A stretch of 64,000 bases of DNA from DAIPKP01 sp964545875 (GCA_964545875.1 CAZJHH010000010.1:27247-91246); one strand, 5' to 3'. Positions 1 to 9,436 are shown, counted from the first letter of the stretch. Numbers and translations: made by a program. The notes: generated by a model from the sequence alone, not told the origin.

Positions 1-128
1 CCCAGCCCACCCTCTTCGCTGCCTCCCACCCCGCGAAGGGGCACCTTTCCTCCGCACATCTGGGAGGCCATATCTGCAATTCCCTTTGCCGCGTCCTTGC
101 TGTGAGATATCACGAGAAGTCCCGTCAT
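1..128 (-). CDS. dhaM: PTS-dependent dihydroxyacetone kinase phosphotransferase subunit DhaM, partial
   Basis: Only the first 42 codons lie inside the window; the gene runs off the left edge. The reading begins MTGLLVISHSK, the start of an EIIA-mannose-type domain, with His9 in the position of the DhaM phosphohistidine. DhaM accepts phosphate from HPr and passes it to ADP bound on DhaL. It starts 11 bases after the dhaL stop, and the order dhaK-dhaL-dhaM is the standard one for the PTS-driven enzyme. Whether it carries the extra HPr and EI-like domains seen in some DhaM proteins cannot be seen here. Confidence 0.85.
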   Translation of the reverse strand, partial: MTGLLVISHSKDAAKGIADMASQMCGGKVPLRGVGGSEEGGL

Positions 129-138
129 GATCGTGCGC

Positions 139-765
139 TCACTCCGTCGCAGCATCCCGAAAAGCCGCAAGAAGGAAATACGAGGAGGTGGCTCCGGGAT
201 CCTGATGTCCCGCGGAACGTTCTCCGAGATAGCTGGCTCTCCCTTTTTTCGCTACCAAAGGAATGGTGTCTTCCATGCCCTTACGGGCCGCCTCCGCCGC
301 TCCTTCGAGTCCTTTGGGAAGATCCTGTCCATTCTTCAGGGCATTGTGCAGAGCCTCCGCAGCGGGCGTAAGGGCATCCACCATGGTTTTTTCTCCCCTC
401 CGGGCCTTGCCGAGATCACGAATGCCTTGAAGCCCCGCATCAAGAGCTTGGGAGAAGAGGGATAGGTCCATCCGGGTCTTTCCCTGGAGCGTGGCGGACA
501 TGCGCATGAAGAGGGTGCCGTAAAGGGGCCCGGAGGCTCCCCCCACGGACTGTATCAGTCCCATGGCCACATCCTTGGAAAGGGTTCCCAAATCCGTATA
601 TTCTCCATGGCGTATCGTGGAGAGCACCTTGGAGAATCCTCGTTCCATGTTGATGCCGTGATCCGCATCGCCGATGGCGGAATCCAATTCCGTGAGATAG
701 TCTTTCTGGGCTGTCAGAGTCTCTGCCATATACAGCATGGCCTTCTTGAAACCACACACATCCAT
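139..765 (-). CDS. dhaL: Dihydroxyacetone kinase subunit DhaL (ADP-binding)
   Basis: This 208-residue protein binds ADP-Mg and phosphorylates dihydroxyacetone held on DhaK. The Mg/nucleotide ligands sit in LDSAIGDADHG, with Asp28, Asp33 and Asp35 conserved, followed by the family motif GGASGPLYG. The ATG at 765 is preceded by AGAGGAG at good spacing; an upstream in-frame extension to 870 runs into the dhaK end and is not needed. It sits between dhaK (73 bases upstream) and dhaM. Length is normal for the family. Cytoplasmic role in glycerol/dihydroxyacetone use. Confidence 0.93.
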   Translation of the reverse strand: MDVCGFKKAMLYMAETLTAQKDYLTELDSAIGDADHGINMERGFSKVLSTIRHGEYTDLGTLSKDVAMGLIQSVGGASGPLYGTLFMRMSATLQGKTRMDLSLFSQALDAGLQGIRDLGKARRGEKTMVDALTPAAEALHNALKNGQDLPKGLEGAAEAARKGMEDTIPLVAKKGRASYLGERSAGHQDPGATSSYFLLAAFRDAATE

Positions 766-838
766 GAAGGAATCGCTCCTCTCGAAAGTAAAAAAAGTTT
801 GCAGCAATAAGAATAACGGTTTGATCGCGGAGGAATCG

Positions 839-1843
839 CTAAGAGAAGGTGCCGCACAAAGCGGGAACACGCACGGGAGCGTCCCAGAGATCCAGAAGCT
901 CCTGATCCATCTTGAGAAGCGTTATAGAGCATCCCTGCATTTCCAGGCTCGTAATATAGTTACCCACCAGGCTCCTTGCTATGGCAATTTTCCGGGTATC
1001 GAGAAAGAGCTTCAGTTCGCTGAACACCAGAAAAAGCTCCAGCAGGGGAGTTCCTCCCATGCCGTTCACGAAGGCCAGTACCCGATCCCCTTCGGCAAAG
1101 GGAAGATCCTCCGTCAAGGCGGTTCCCATGAGCTCTACGATTTCCTTGGCAGGTTTCATGGTCATGCGTTTTCGTCCGGGTTCTCCGTGAATGCCGATGC
1201 CGAGTTCCATCTCATGGTTTCCAAGTTCGAAGGTAGGCTTTCCCGCAGCGGGCACCGTGCAGGATGTAAGGGCCATGCCCATGGATCGAACCCGGGCATT
1301 TACCCTTTCTGCCAGGTCTTTGAGTTCTTCGAGAGAAGCTCCCTGCTCTGCACGGGCGCCCACGATTTTCTCCACCAGTACCGTTCCGGCCACCCCACGG
1401 CGCCCTGCAGTATAGAGAGAATCCTGTACAGCCATGTCGTCGTTGACCACCACCTGCTCCACGGAGATTCCTTCGGCCCTGAGCATATCCGCGGCCATTT
1501 GGAAGTTCATCACATCCCCGGTGTAGTTTTTGACGAGAAAGAGCACGCCCCTGCCCCCATGTACCGCCTTGGCAGCTTGGTACATCTGATTCGGAGTGGG
1601 GGATGTGAAAACCTCTCCGGGGCATGCCGCATCAAGCATTCCCTTGCCGACGTACCCTCCGTGAAGGGGTTCATGACCACTGCCTCCCCCCGATAGAAGG
1701 GCTACTTTGTTATGCACCGGAGCATCCTTCCGCAAGATTGCCCGGACGTCAGGATGCAGTTTGATGAGATCGGGAAAAGCTGCTGCCATTCCAGCAAGAG
1801 ATTCCTCTACGATATTCTCGGGCAGATTCATCAATTTTTTCAT
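839..1843 (-). CDS. dhaK: Dihydroxyacetone kinase subunit DhaK (substrate-binding)
   Basis: The 334-residue protein binds dihydroxyacetone as a hemiaminal on a histidine. The motif GIGIHGEPG places that histidine at residue 219, and SGGGSGHEPLHGGYVG near residue 52 is the Gly-rich DhaK signature. The ATG follows AAGGAGG with ideal spacing. It is the first gene of dhaK-dhaL-dhaM. No DhaR or DhaQ/S regulator and no glycerol dehydrogenase lie in the window, and I could not assign a promoter with confidence in the 270 bases upstream. Together the three genes turn dihydroxyacetone into dihydroxyacetone phosphate at the expense of PEP. Confidence 0.95.
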   Translation of the reverse strand: MKKLMNLPENIVEESLAGMAAAFPDLIKLHPDVRAILRKDAPVHNKVALLSGGGSGHEPLHGGYVGKGMLDAACPGEVFTSPTPNQMYQAAKAVHGGRGVLFLVKNYTGDVMNFQMAADMLRAEGISVEQVVVNDDMAVQDSLYTAGRRGVAGTVLVEKIVGARAEQGASLEELKDLAERVNARVRSMGMALTSCTVPAAGKPTFELGNHEMELGIGIHGEPGRKRMTMKPAKEIVELMGTALTEDLPFAEGDRVLAFVNGMGGTPLLELFLVFSELKLFLDTRKIAIARSLVGNYITSLEMQGCSITLLKMDQELLDLWDAPVRVPALCGTFS

Positions 1844-2026
1844 GTTCGTACCTCCTTAACAGTATGTTCCGCAGGTTGCATGAAAACTCCCCCGTATTTT
1901 CGCAAAGCCGTGGCAAGAATCGTGATGTTCTGCGCCATGGCGTGGCGTAGTTTGCCATTCCGGCAATACCTTACACCCTGTTTGGTCCGGAGGCCAGAGA
2001 GATTCTCCGGGGTGTTTCCAAAATGC

Positions 2027-2056
2027 GGAAGGGCGGCTCGCGGGAGCCGCCCTTCC
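2027..2056 (-). terminator. Terminator of the ilv-leu operon
   Basis: A 13-bp perfect GC-rich stem (2027-2039 with 2044-2056) with a GCGG loop lies 60 bases past the ilvB stop. On the minus strand it is followed by GCATTTTGG, a short T-tract. The rest of the 1844-2116 gap holds the dhaK ribosome site and no gene that I can support. Confidence 0.75.
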
Positions 2057-2116
2057 TTACCTTGGGAGATTGGAACGTGCCGAATGGCTCGGCACCCAGC
2101 ACGGGTACTGGCGATG

Positions 2117-3793
2117 CTAAAAGGGATAAAAGAGGAAGTTTTTGAGATTGCCTCCTGCGGGAACCATGGGATAGACGTTGTCCTCGGGAGAAGTCATACA
2201 CTCCACCAGGGAAGGGCCTTGGCAGGAGAACGCTTCCGCAAGAGCTTTCCGCAGCTCCTCCTGATTGGCGGCCCTCCAGGCCTGGAGGCCAAAGCCCCGG
2301 GCCACCTGGGTAAAGGAGCAGGATGGGCTTTCACAGGTTCCGGAGAATCGCTGCTGAAAGAAGAGATCCTGCCACTGGCGCACCATGCCGAGGCTTCCGT
2401 TGTTGCAAAGTACCACGGTGATGGGAAGGTCGTAGCGCCGGCACGTTTCGAGCTCCTGGATGTTCATGAGAAAGCTGCCGTCTCCGGCGATGCAGGCGAT
2501 ACGTTCCCCGGGACGGGCAAAAGCGGCTCCCATGGCGGCGGGAAGGCCGAAGCCCATGGTGCCGAGCCCTCCAGAGGTGAGATACGTGCGGCTGCGGTTC
2601 ACTTTGTAGTGCAGGGCCGCCCACATTTGGTGCTGTCCCACATCGGTGGTGAGAATTCCCGCATCCCCCTGGATTGTTCGAACTTCCCGGAGTATTCCCG
2701 GAACGCTCAGGGAGTCGGGAGGATTTTCCTCCCGAAGAGGGTAGGTTTGACGCCACTCCTGGATTTTTTCGAGCCAGGAATTCCGGTTTTTCTGAGGCGG
2801 AAGTTTTTCCAGAATCCGGGAAAGCACCGCTTTGACGTCTCCCAAAATGGGAAAGGGACTGAAGATGTTCTTGCCCAGCTCCGCCTCGTCCAGATCCACG
2901 TGAATGATCGTGGCTTTCGGGGCATAGGTTTGTCGGCCTCCGGTACTCCGGTCGCTGAACCGGGTTCCCAGGGCGAGGATGACGTCCGCTCCGGATACCG
3001 CCAGGTTTGCCTGGGGAGTGCCATGCATGCCCACCATTCCCAGGGAGAGAGGATGTTCCTCCGGAAAGGCTCCCTTTCCCATGAGGGTGCTGACCACGGG
3101 AATAGCACACCGTTCCGCAAGCTGGAGCAGCTCCTTTTCCGCTCTCGATATAATGCAGCCTCCTCCGGCGATAATCACCGGATTCGACGAGGCACTTAAA
3201 AGGGCGGTGCTTCTTTCCAGGTGGGTAAAATCCTTTCGATTTTCCGGGTGATATCCCGGAAAGTGCACTTCCGGAGGATAGTCGAAGGATCCCCGTTCTT
3301 TCTGTACGCTGGAAGGCACGTCCACCAGCACGGGCCCGGGCCTTCCGGAAGAGGCGATCAAAAAGGCCCCCCGAAGGGCGTGGGGCAGTTCTTCGATGGT
3401 GCGCACCAGAAAGCTGTGTTTCACCAGGGGGAGGGAGGAACCGTAGATGTCCGCCTCCTGAAAGGCATCGGTGCCGATGGCGGAGGCCACCACCTGGCCG
3501 GTGACCACCACCAGGGGTACCGAATCCATGTGAGCGTTGGCGAGGCCCGTAACGATATTGGTGGCTCCCGGTCCCGAGGTGGCTATGCAGACGCCCGGTT
3601 TTCCCGAAACCCGGGCGTATCCGTCCGCGGCATGGCATGCGGCCTGTTCGTGCCGTGTGAGTATGGTGTGAAAAGGAGCATCGTAGAGAGCGTCATAGAG
3701 AGGAATGACAGATCCTCCGGGAATGCCGAAAACATGCTCTACTCCTTCTTTTTGAAAAGCCTGGATAATCATTTCCGCTCCCGAGAGGGTCAT
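2117..3793 (-). CDS. ilvB: Acetolactate synthase large (catalytic) subunit
   Basis: This thiamine-diphosphate enzyme condenses two pyruvates to acetolactate, or pyruvate with 2-oxobutyrate, the first step of valine/leucine/isoleucine synthesis. The 558 residues show the three usual domains: an N-terminal Pyr domain with catalytic Glu in RHEQAACHAADGYAR (about residue 48), a central domain, and a C-terminal PP domain with the ThDP motif GDGSFLMN through LCNNGSLGM. It is the last gene of the operon, 20 bases after leuB, while its regulatory partner ilvN is the first gene, an unusual separation. Anabolic AHAS rather than catabolic AlsS is supported by the operon and the separate regulatory subunit. 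Confidence 0.95.
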   Translation of the reverse strand: MTLSGAEMIIQAFQKEGVEHVFGIPGGSVIPLYDALYDAPFHTILTRHEQAACHAADGYARVSGKPGVCIATSGPGATNIVTGLANAHMDSVPLVVVTGQVVASAIGTDAFQEADIYGSSLPLVKHSFLVRTIEELPHALRGAFLIASSGRPGPVLVDVPSSVQKERGSFDYPPEVHFPGYHPENRKDFTHLERSTALLSASSNPVIIAGGGCIISRAEKELLQLAERCAIPVVSTLMGKGAFPEEHPLSLGMVGMHGTPQANLAVSGADVILALGTRFSDRSTGGRQTYAPKATIIHVDLDEAELGKNIFSPFPILGDVKAVLSRILEKLPPQKNRNSWLEKIQEWRQTYPLREENPPDSLSVPGILREVRTIQGDAGILTTDVGQHQMWAALHYKVNRSRTYLTSGGLGTMGFGLPAAMGAAFARPGERIACIAGDGSFLMNIQELETCRRYDLPITVVLCNNGSLGMVRQWQDLFFQQRFSGTCESPSCSFTQVARGFGLQAWRAANQEELRKALAEAFSCQGPSLVECMTSPEDNVYPMVPAGGNLKNFLFYPF

Positions 3794-3813
3794 GAGGAAC
3801 TCCTTTCTTTAAG

Positions 3814-4950
3814 CTAGGCTCCTGCCAGAAGATTCGCGATGCGGTCTCCTACGGTTTCCGTAGAGGCCCGGCCTCCCATTTCCACGGGAAGATCCTGGGG
3901 AGAAGCGGTTTCGAGATAGGCTGTCACGGCGTTTTCCACTTCCCGGGCTTCGGAAGAAAGTCCGAGATGTTCCAAAAGGAGAGCCCCTGAGAGGATGGCC
4001 GCCACGGGGCTTGCCTTGCCGGTTCCCGCAATGTCCGGGGCAGATCCGTGCACAGGTTCGAACATGGAGAGTCCGTCCCCTATATTGGCTCCCGCCGCGA
4101 TGCCCAAACCTCCCGCAATGGCTCCCAGAAGATCGCTGACGATATCCCCGAACATGTTGGGGGTGAGAATGACTCCGTACTTCTGGGGAGCCCGCACCAG
4201 GTGATAGCAGAGGGCGTCCACATTGGCGATGGAGAGATCCATGGCCTGACGCCGGGCCTCGTCTTTGGCGATCTCCTCCCAGAATCCGTAGATCTGGGGA
4301 AGAGCGTTGGATTTCGAAGCCAGGGTAACGGTTTTTTCTCCCCGTTTTTGAGCGGCTTTGCAGGCCCAGGCGGTAACCCGCCGGATGCCGGGCTCCGTGG
4401 CGATACCCAACTGGATAGCTCCCCGGATATCCTTGTCGAAGGCGGCGGAGCAGTTCCCGGTCATGGTATAGAGTCCCCGGGAGGTGGCAAGATCGCAGGA
4501 AAGCTCCTTTTGTCCCACCGCTCCGATGCCCATATAGAAATCCTCGGTGTTTTCCCGCACCACGAGAATGTCGATGCTCTCCCCCTCGGGGAGTTTTACC
4601 GGCAGAGGCGTGCGGGCAAAGCTCTTGGCCGGGCGAAGGTTGATGTACTGATCCAGCTCGAACCGCAGGGTGAGAAGGATGCCCCTTTCGATGGTGCCCG
4701 GTTTGACCCGGGGATCTCCGATGGCTCCGAGAAGAAGGGCGTCATGTTTTTTCATTCCTTCCAGCATGGAGGGGGTGAGAATGTCCCCGGTGGCCAGATA
4801 GTGATTCACCGAGCAGGGAAATTCCTCCCATTCAAGAGAGTAGCCGAAACGTTGTTTTCCCGCTTCGAGAACCTTCCGGGTTTCCCGGATGACCTCGGGG
4901 CCGATGCCGTCCCCGGGAATGGTGGCGATGCTGTAGTGTTTGTTCGTCAT
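3814..4950 (-). CDS. leuB: 3-isopropylmalate dehydrogenase (IDH/IPMDH family)
   Basis: The 378-residue protein should oxidise and decarboxylate 3-isopropylmalate to 2-oxoisocaproate with NAD. It starts at the ATG overlapping the leuD stop by four bases; the much longer open frame upstream is leuD read in another frame. Visible motifs are GDGIGPEV near the N-terminus, the Asp-rich metal site around NVDALCYHLV, and EPVHGSAPDIAG near the C-terminus. The substrate loop reads VRENTEDFYMG instead of the RELTGGIYFG of classical bacterial LeuB, so the protein belongs to the archaeal/homoisocitrate/tartrate-like branch of the family. Operon position supports LeuB; broader specificity, for example for methylmalate, is possible. 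Confidence 0.85.
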   Translation of the reverse strand: MTNKHYSIATIPGDGIGPEVIRETRKVLEAGKQRFGYSLEWEEFPCSVNHYLATGDILTPSMLEGMKKHDALLLGAIGDPRVKPGTIERGILLTLRFELDQYINLRPAKSFARTPLPVKLPEGESIDILVVRENTEDFYMGIGAVGQKELSCDLATSRGLYTMTGNCSAAFDKDIRGAIQLGIATEPGIRRVTAWACKAAQKRGEKTVTLASKSNALPQIYGFWEEIAKDEARRQAMDLSIANVDALCYHLVRAPQKYGVILTPNMFGDIVSDLLGAIAGGLGIAAGANIGDGLSMFEPVHGSAPDIAGTGKASPVAAILSGALLLEHLGLSSEAREVENAVTAYLETASPQDLPVEMGGRASTETVGDRIANLLAGA

Positions 4951-5453
4951 TGTCCGGGCTCCTTCAACTGTTTCCGTACGTAGGGAATCAGGCCTCCCAG
5001 GCCGATGAGTTCCGAAAGAAAGGGCGGAAACGCCGCCGCCTGATACGAGGTTTTCCGGGTGAGATTGGAGATGACTCCCTTTTCCGTGTCGATGGAAAGA
5101 AGATCCCCCGAGTGGGCTTCCTCCACCGCGTTTTCGCATTCCAGAATGGGAAGGCCCACGTTGATGGCGTTCCGAAAGAAGATCCGGGCATAGGATTTGG
5201 CGATCACGCCGCCGCATCCGGCTCCCTTGATGGCCAGGGGTGCGTGTTCCCGGGAGGATCCGCAGCCGAAGTTCTCTCCTCCCACGATGATATCCCCGGG
5301 AGATACCGAGGAGGCGAAGGAGGCATCCAGATCCTCCATGCAATGTTTGCCGAGTTCTTCGGGATCTCCCGTGACGAGATACCGGGCGGGAATGATCACG
5401 TCCGTGTCAACATCGTCCCCGTATTTCCAGACTTTTCCCTGAATAATGGACAT
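4947..5453 (-). CDS. leuD: 3-isopropylmalate dehydratase small subunit
   Basis: With LeuC this subunit isomerises 2-isopropylmalate to 3-isopropylmalate. The 168-residue length is that of the short, archaeal-type small subunit, not the roughly 200-residue E. coli type. The swivel-domain signatures VDTDVIIPARYL and GENFGCGSSREHAP are intact; the latter loop contacts the substrate. It lies 15 bases after leuC and overlaps leuB by four bases, so the three are probably translationally coupled. Confidence 0.95.
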   Translation of the reverse strand: MSIIQGKVWKYGDDVDTDVIIPARYLVTGDPEELGKHCMEDLDASFASSVSPGDIIVGGENFGCGSSREHAPLAIKGAGCGGVIAKSYARIFFRNAINVGLPILECENAVEEAHSGDLLSIDTEKGVISNLTRKTSYQAAAFPPFLSELIGLGGLIPYVRKQLKEPGQ

Positions 5454-5468
5454 GGAAGGCCCTCCTTT

Positions 5469-6737
5469 CTAGGCGTTTTCCCCGAGATGATCCCGGGGAT
5501 CCGTGACATGCCCGGTGAGGGCGCTCGCTGCAGCGGTGAGAGGGCTGGCGAGAACCACCTCGCTTTTGGGAGATCCCATGCGCCCCACGAAGTTCCGGTT
5601 GCTCGTGGCCACGCAGCGCTCCCCCGAGGCGAGGATTCCCAGATGGCCTCCCAGGCAGGGACCGCATGAGGGGGTGCATACCACGGCCCCCGCCTCGATA
5701 AAGGTGGCGATGTATCCCCGTTCCAGGGCCTGGCTATAAACTTCGTAGGAGGCGGGAATTACGATGCAGCGCACTCCCGAAGCCACTTTTTTGCCCTTCA
5801 TGATTCGTGCGGCTCCTTCGAGATCCCGGATTCTTCCGTTGGTGCAGGATCCGATGAAGACCTGGTGTATTTCCAGATGCGACGCTTCCCGGGCGGTGCA
5901 GACATTTCCCGGAGAGGGGTGGAGTGCCACCAAAGGTTCCAGGGAATCCACCCGGATTACCTCTTCCCGGGCGTACCGGGCTCCCCAGTCGGGATATCGG
6001 GGGGTAAAGGAACGCTGCGCCCTCCGATTGGCGTAGTTCAAAGCCTGTTCGTCCGGTACGAAGAGCCCCGTTTTGGCTCCTCCTTCGATGGCCATGTTGG
6101 CCATGGTGAACCGGTCGTCCAGGGGGAGATCCTCCAGAGCGTCCCCGTCGAACTCTATGGCCATGTATCGGGCTCCTTGAACGCCGATCTTGCCGAGAAG
6201 GGCAAGAATCATGTCCTTTCCGGTGAGAAAGGCTGGAGGGGGGCCGGTAAATTCCGCCCGAAGCGTAGGAGGTACCCGGAGCCAGGATTCTCCCAGGGCC
6301 CATGCGGCGGCAAGATCCGTGCTTCCCACCCCCGTGGCGAGGGCTCCCAGGGCGCCGCCGGTGCAGGTGTGGCTGTCCGCTCCGAGAACGATGTCTCCCG
6401 GAAGGATATATCCCTGCTCGGGAAGAAAGGCATGTTCCACCCCCACCCGGCCTACTTCCCAGTAGAGCATCCCCTGTTCCTGGGCGAACTCCCGGGAGGC
6501 TTTCGCCTGCTCCGCCGCGGCGATATCCTTCTGGGGGGTGAAATGGTCCGGCAGCACCGCACAGCGCTGGGGATCGAAAACCTTCCGGGCTCCCATGCTG
6601 CGGAAAGAGGTTACCGCCGGAGGGGTGGTGATGTCGTTGGCGAAAGCGAAATCCACGGAAACCTTGCAGATTTCCCCCACCCGGACGGGATCCTTGGTGT
6701 GAGAGGCGATGATGGCTTCTACCAGGGTCTTAGGCAT
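5469..6737 (-). CDS. leuC: 3-isopropylmalate dehydratase large subunit
   Basis: This aconitase-family subunit carries the [4Fe-4S] cluster. The 422 residues include LGADSHTCTGGALG (first cluster Cys), FIGSCTNGR (about residue 283) and the C-terminal VCTPSCGPCLGGH that supplies the last two cluster cysteines. The protein is of the short archaeal-like LeuC class, matching the short LeuD. The chosen ATG at 6737 overlaps the leuA stop by eight bases and gives MPKTLVEAII, the expected start of the family; an earlier in-frame start would extend into leuA without homology. Confidence 0.95.
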   Translation of the reverse strand: MPKTLVEAIIASHTKDPVRVGEICKVSVDFAFANDITTPPAVTSFRSMGARKVFDPQRCAVLPDHFTPQKDIAAAEQAKASREFAQEQGMLYWEVGRVGVEHAFLPEQGYILPGDIVLGADSHTCTGGALGALATGVGSTDLAAAWALGESWLRVPPTLRAEFTGPPPAFLTGKDMILALLGKIGVQGARYMAIEFDGDALEDLPLDDRFTMANMAIEGGAKTGLFVPDEQALNYANRRAQRSFTPRYPDWGARYAREEVIRVDSLEPLVALHPSPGNVCTAREASHLEIHQVFIGSCTNGRIRDLEGAARIMKGKKVASGVRCIVIPASYEVYSQALERGYIATFIEAGAVVCTPSCGPCLGGHLGILASGERCVATSNRNFVGRMGSPKSEVVLASPLTAAASALTGHVTDPRDHLGENA

Positions 6738-8274
6738 GACCGTTATGTCCTTTGCGTACCGCGTCGAACTGGAAGAGCCGGTTGATGGCATTTACGTAGG
6801 CCTTGGCGCTGGCGGCCACCACATCGGTGCTCACTCCTCGTCCCGGAGCTTCGAGTTCTCCCATGCGGAGCCGTATCCGGGCTTCTCCCATGGCGTCGGA
6901 TTTTTCGCTCACCGCCTTGATATCGTAGGAAAGCAGTTCCGGGTTCAGCCCCGTAATCCGACGGATGGCGGCATAGGTGGCATCCACCGGACCATTCCCC
7001 GGGGCGGCATCTTTCTTTTCTTCCCTGCCGTCCGAAAGAGTGACCGTTGCGGTGGCCTGTCCCATAGTCATCTGTACCGCCAGATCCGTCAGGGTATAGC
7101 GACGCTCTGGCATGATGGCGAGGATGTCGTCCACGATAAGAGCTTCGAGGTCGCCGTCCGTAACGATTTCCTTACGGTCGCAGAGATCCTTGAAGATGGC
7201 GAAACCATGAGCGATCTCTTCTTTATTTAGATTGAAGCCCAGGGAGGAGATTCGATCCTGGAAGGCATGTTTTCCCGAATGTTTTCCCATAACCAGTTTC
7301 GTTCCCGAGGCGCCCACATCCTCGGGACGCATGATCTCGTAGGTCTCCTTGTTGCAGAGAACTCCGTGCTGATGAATTCCCGCCTCGTGGGCGAAGGCGT
7401 TTGCTCCTACGATGGCCTTGTTCGGGGGAACCGAGAACCCCGTAAGTCTCGATACGAGAGAGCTGAGCCCGCAGAGCTTCGTGGCATCTATCCGGGAATC
7501 CACTCCGTAGTGCTGGGATCGCGTGCGAAGGCCCATGACGGACTCCTCCAGAGCGGCATTTCCCGCCCGTTCTCCCAGGCCGTTCACCGCACATTCGATC
7601 TGCCGCACTCCGGCGCGTACCGCTTCCAGGGAGTTCGCCGTGGCGAGCCCAAGGTCGTTATGGCAATGGCAGGACCAGATGACCCGGTCTCCCAGATCCG
7701 CGAGTTCGATGATGCGCTTTACGAAGGAGCCGAAGCGATCCGGCACGGAATATCCCACAGTATCGGGAATGTTCAGGGTGGTGGCTCCGTTCTCCGCAGC
7801 GAGGCGAAAGACCTCCGCGAGGAATTCCGGATCTGATCGGCTGGCATCCTCGGCGGAGAATTCCACGTCCTCCACCATGCTCCGGGCCTGGGACACTCCC
7901 CGGCGAACCTCTTCGAGCACTTCCTGCCGGGTCATCTTGAGCTTGTACTGGAGGTGGATGTCGCTGGTGGCGATAAAGGTATGGATGCGGGGTTTCGCCG
8001 CATCCCGCACGGCTTCCCACGCGGCTTCCAGATCTTCCTTTCTGGTCCGGGCAAGCCCCGTGATGACGGGGCCTTCCACTTCCCGGGCGATGCGGCGCAC
8101 CGCATCGAGGTCTCCCGGAGAAGCTGCGGGGAATCCCGCTTCGATGACGTCAACTTTGGCTCGGGCAAGCTGGTGGGCGATCTGTATCTTTTCAGCGGTG
8201 TTCAAGTTTACACCGGCGGATTGCTCTCCATCCCGAAGGGTGGTATCGAAAATACGTACAAAATCCTCGGCCAT
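6730..8274 (-). CDS. leuA: 2-isopropylmalate synthase
   Basis: It condenses 2-oxoisovalerate with acetyl-CoA, the first step of leucine synthesis. The 514 residues hold a TIM-barrel with FDTTLRDGEQSAGV at the start, the metal ligands in WSCHCHNDLGLA, and a C-terminal LeuA regulatory domain (about 390-505) for leucine feedback. The ATG at 8274 has AAGGAG nine bases upstream; a TTG three codons earlier is too close to it. The 43 bases before it separate it from ilvC. Full length, no missing catalytic residues seen. Confidence 0.95.
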   Translation of the reverse strand: MAEDFVRIFDTTLRDGEQSAGVNLNTAEKIQIAHQLARAKVDVIEAGFPAASPGDLDAVRRIAREVEGPVITGLARTRKEDLEAAWEAVRDAAKPRIHTFIATSDIHLQYKLKMTRQEVLEEVRRGVSQARSMVEDVEFSAEDASRSDPEFLAEVFRLAAENGATTLNIPDTVGYSVPDRFGSFVKRIIELADLGDRVIWSCHCHNDLGLATANSLEAVRAGVRQIECAVNGLGERAGNAALEESVMGLRTRSQHYGVDSRIDATKLCGLSSLVSRLTGFSVPPNKAIVGANAFAHEAGIHQHGVLCNKETYEIMRPEDVGASGTKLVMGKHSGKHAFQDRISSLGFNLNKEEIAHGFAIFKDLCDRKEIVTDGDLEALIVDDILAIMPERRYTLTDLAVQMTMGQATATVTLSDGREEKKDAAPGNGPVDATYAAIRRITGLNPELLSYDIKAVSEKSDAMGEARIRLRMGELEAPGRGVSTDVVAASAKAYVNAINRLFQFDAVRKGHNGHA

Positions 8275-8316
8275 ATCTTCCAACTCCTTACATTTCCGAA
8301 AAGGCCCATGAAAGGG

Positions 8317-9330
8317 CTATTTAATTCGAGGGGCTTCCTTGGCTTCCATCCAGGGCATCATGGTACGGAGATCCTTGCCCACGGTCTCTAGAAGCTGCTG
8401 GGATTCCCGACGCCTCCAGGATTTGAGTACCGGCCGGTTGGTTTGGTTTTCCAAAATCCACTCCCGGGCGAAGGCACCGCTTTGTACGTTTTTCAGAAGC
8501 TCCTTCATGGCCGCCCGGGAAGGTTCGCCGATGACCTTGGGCCCCGCGATGCAATCTCCGTATTCTGCGGTGTCACTGATGGAGTAGCGCATCCACTCCA
8601 GGCCGCCTTCAAACATGAGATCCACGATGAGTTTCATTTCGTTGAGACATTCAAAGTAGGCGATCTCCGGCTGGTATCCCGCTTCCACCAAGGTTTCGAA
8701 ACCCGCTTTGATCAGTTCCGTTACGCCTCCGCAGAGTACCGCCTGCTCGCCGAAAAGATCCGTTTCGGTCTCCTCCTCGAAGGTGGTTTCGATAACTCCC
8801 GCCCGGCAGCAGCCGATTCCCGAAGCGTAGGCCAAGCCGATTTCCCGGGCCTTTCCCGAGGCGTTCTGGTAGACTGCGATAAGTCCGGGAACGCCCTTGC
8901 CCTCCTGGTACATACGGCGCACCAGATGTCCCGGTCCCTTGGGAGCCACCATGAAAACGTCATTTTCCGTGGGAGGCACCACCTGGTGAAAGTGCACCGT
9001 GAAACCGTGGGCGAAAGCCAGAGCGGCACCTTTTTTGAGGTTGGGCCGCACATGTTCCGTATAGACCTGGGCCTGAATATGGTCGGGCATGAGGAACATC
9101 ACCACGTCTCCCTGAGCGGCGGCCTGGGCCACCGAAAGAACCGTGAAACCGTCCTGTTCCGCTTTGGCCTTGGAGCGGCTTCCTTCGTGGAGGCCGATGA
9201 TAACCTTTACGCCGCTGTCCTTGAGGTTCTGGGCATGGGCATGTCCCTGACTGCCGTAGCCGAGCACCGCCACGGTAAGGTTTTTCAAAAGGGAAAGATC
9301 CGCATCTTTGTCGTAATACATGGTAGCCAT
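8317..9330 (-). CDS. ilvC: Ketol-acid reductoisomerase (class I)
   Basis: It converts acetolactate to 2,3-dihydroxyisovalerate, and the isoleucine analogue, with NADPH and Mg. The 337 residues match the short class I enzyme: an N-terminal Rossmann domain with VLGYGSQGHAHAQNL, then the knotted domain with the acidic metal ligands in EEETETDLFGEQAVLCGG and YFECLNEMKLIVDLM. The basic/Ser-rich stretch LHEGSRSKAKAE after the second strand suggests NADPH preference. A clear AGGAGG precedes the ATG. No ilvD was found in the window, so the next pathway step must be encoded elsewhere. Confidence 0.96.
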   Translation of the reverse strand: MATMYYDKDADLSLLKNLTVAVLGYGSQGHAHAQNLKDSGVKVIIGLHEGSRSKAKAEQDGFTVLSVAQAAAQGDVVMFLMPDHIQAQVYTEHVRPNLKKGAALAFAHGFTVHFHQVVPPTENDVFMVAPKGPGHLVRRMYQEGKGVPGLIAVYQNASGKAREIGLAYASGIGCCRAGVIETTFEEETETDLFGEQAVLCGGVTELIKAGFETLVEAGYQPEIAYFECLNEMKLIVDLMFEGGLEWMRYSISDTAEYGDCIAGPKVIGEPSRAAMKELLKNVQSGAFAREWILENQTNRPVLKSWRRRESQQLLETVGKDLRTMMPWMEAKEAPRIK

Positions 9331-9436
9331 AAAAAGAGTACCTCCTCGAAATATATGAGTTGTTTCTGTATGAGTCAGACTCCCCGTTCCCTAGGGCTTC
9401 GGAGTCGTTGCTCCATGGATGGAATCCGTGCAAATC

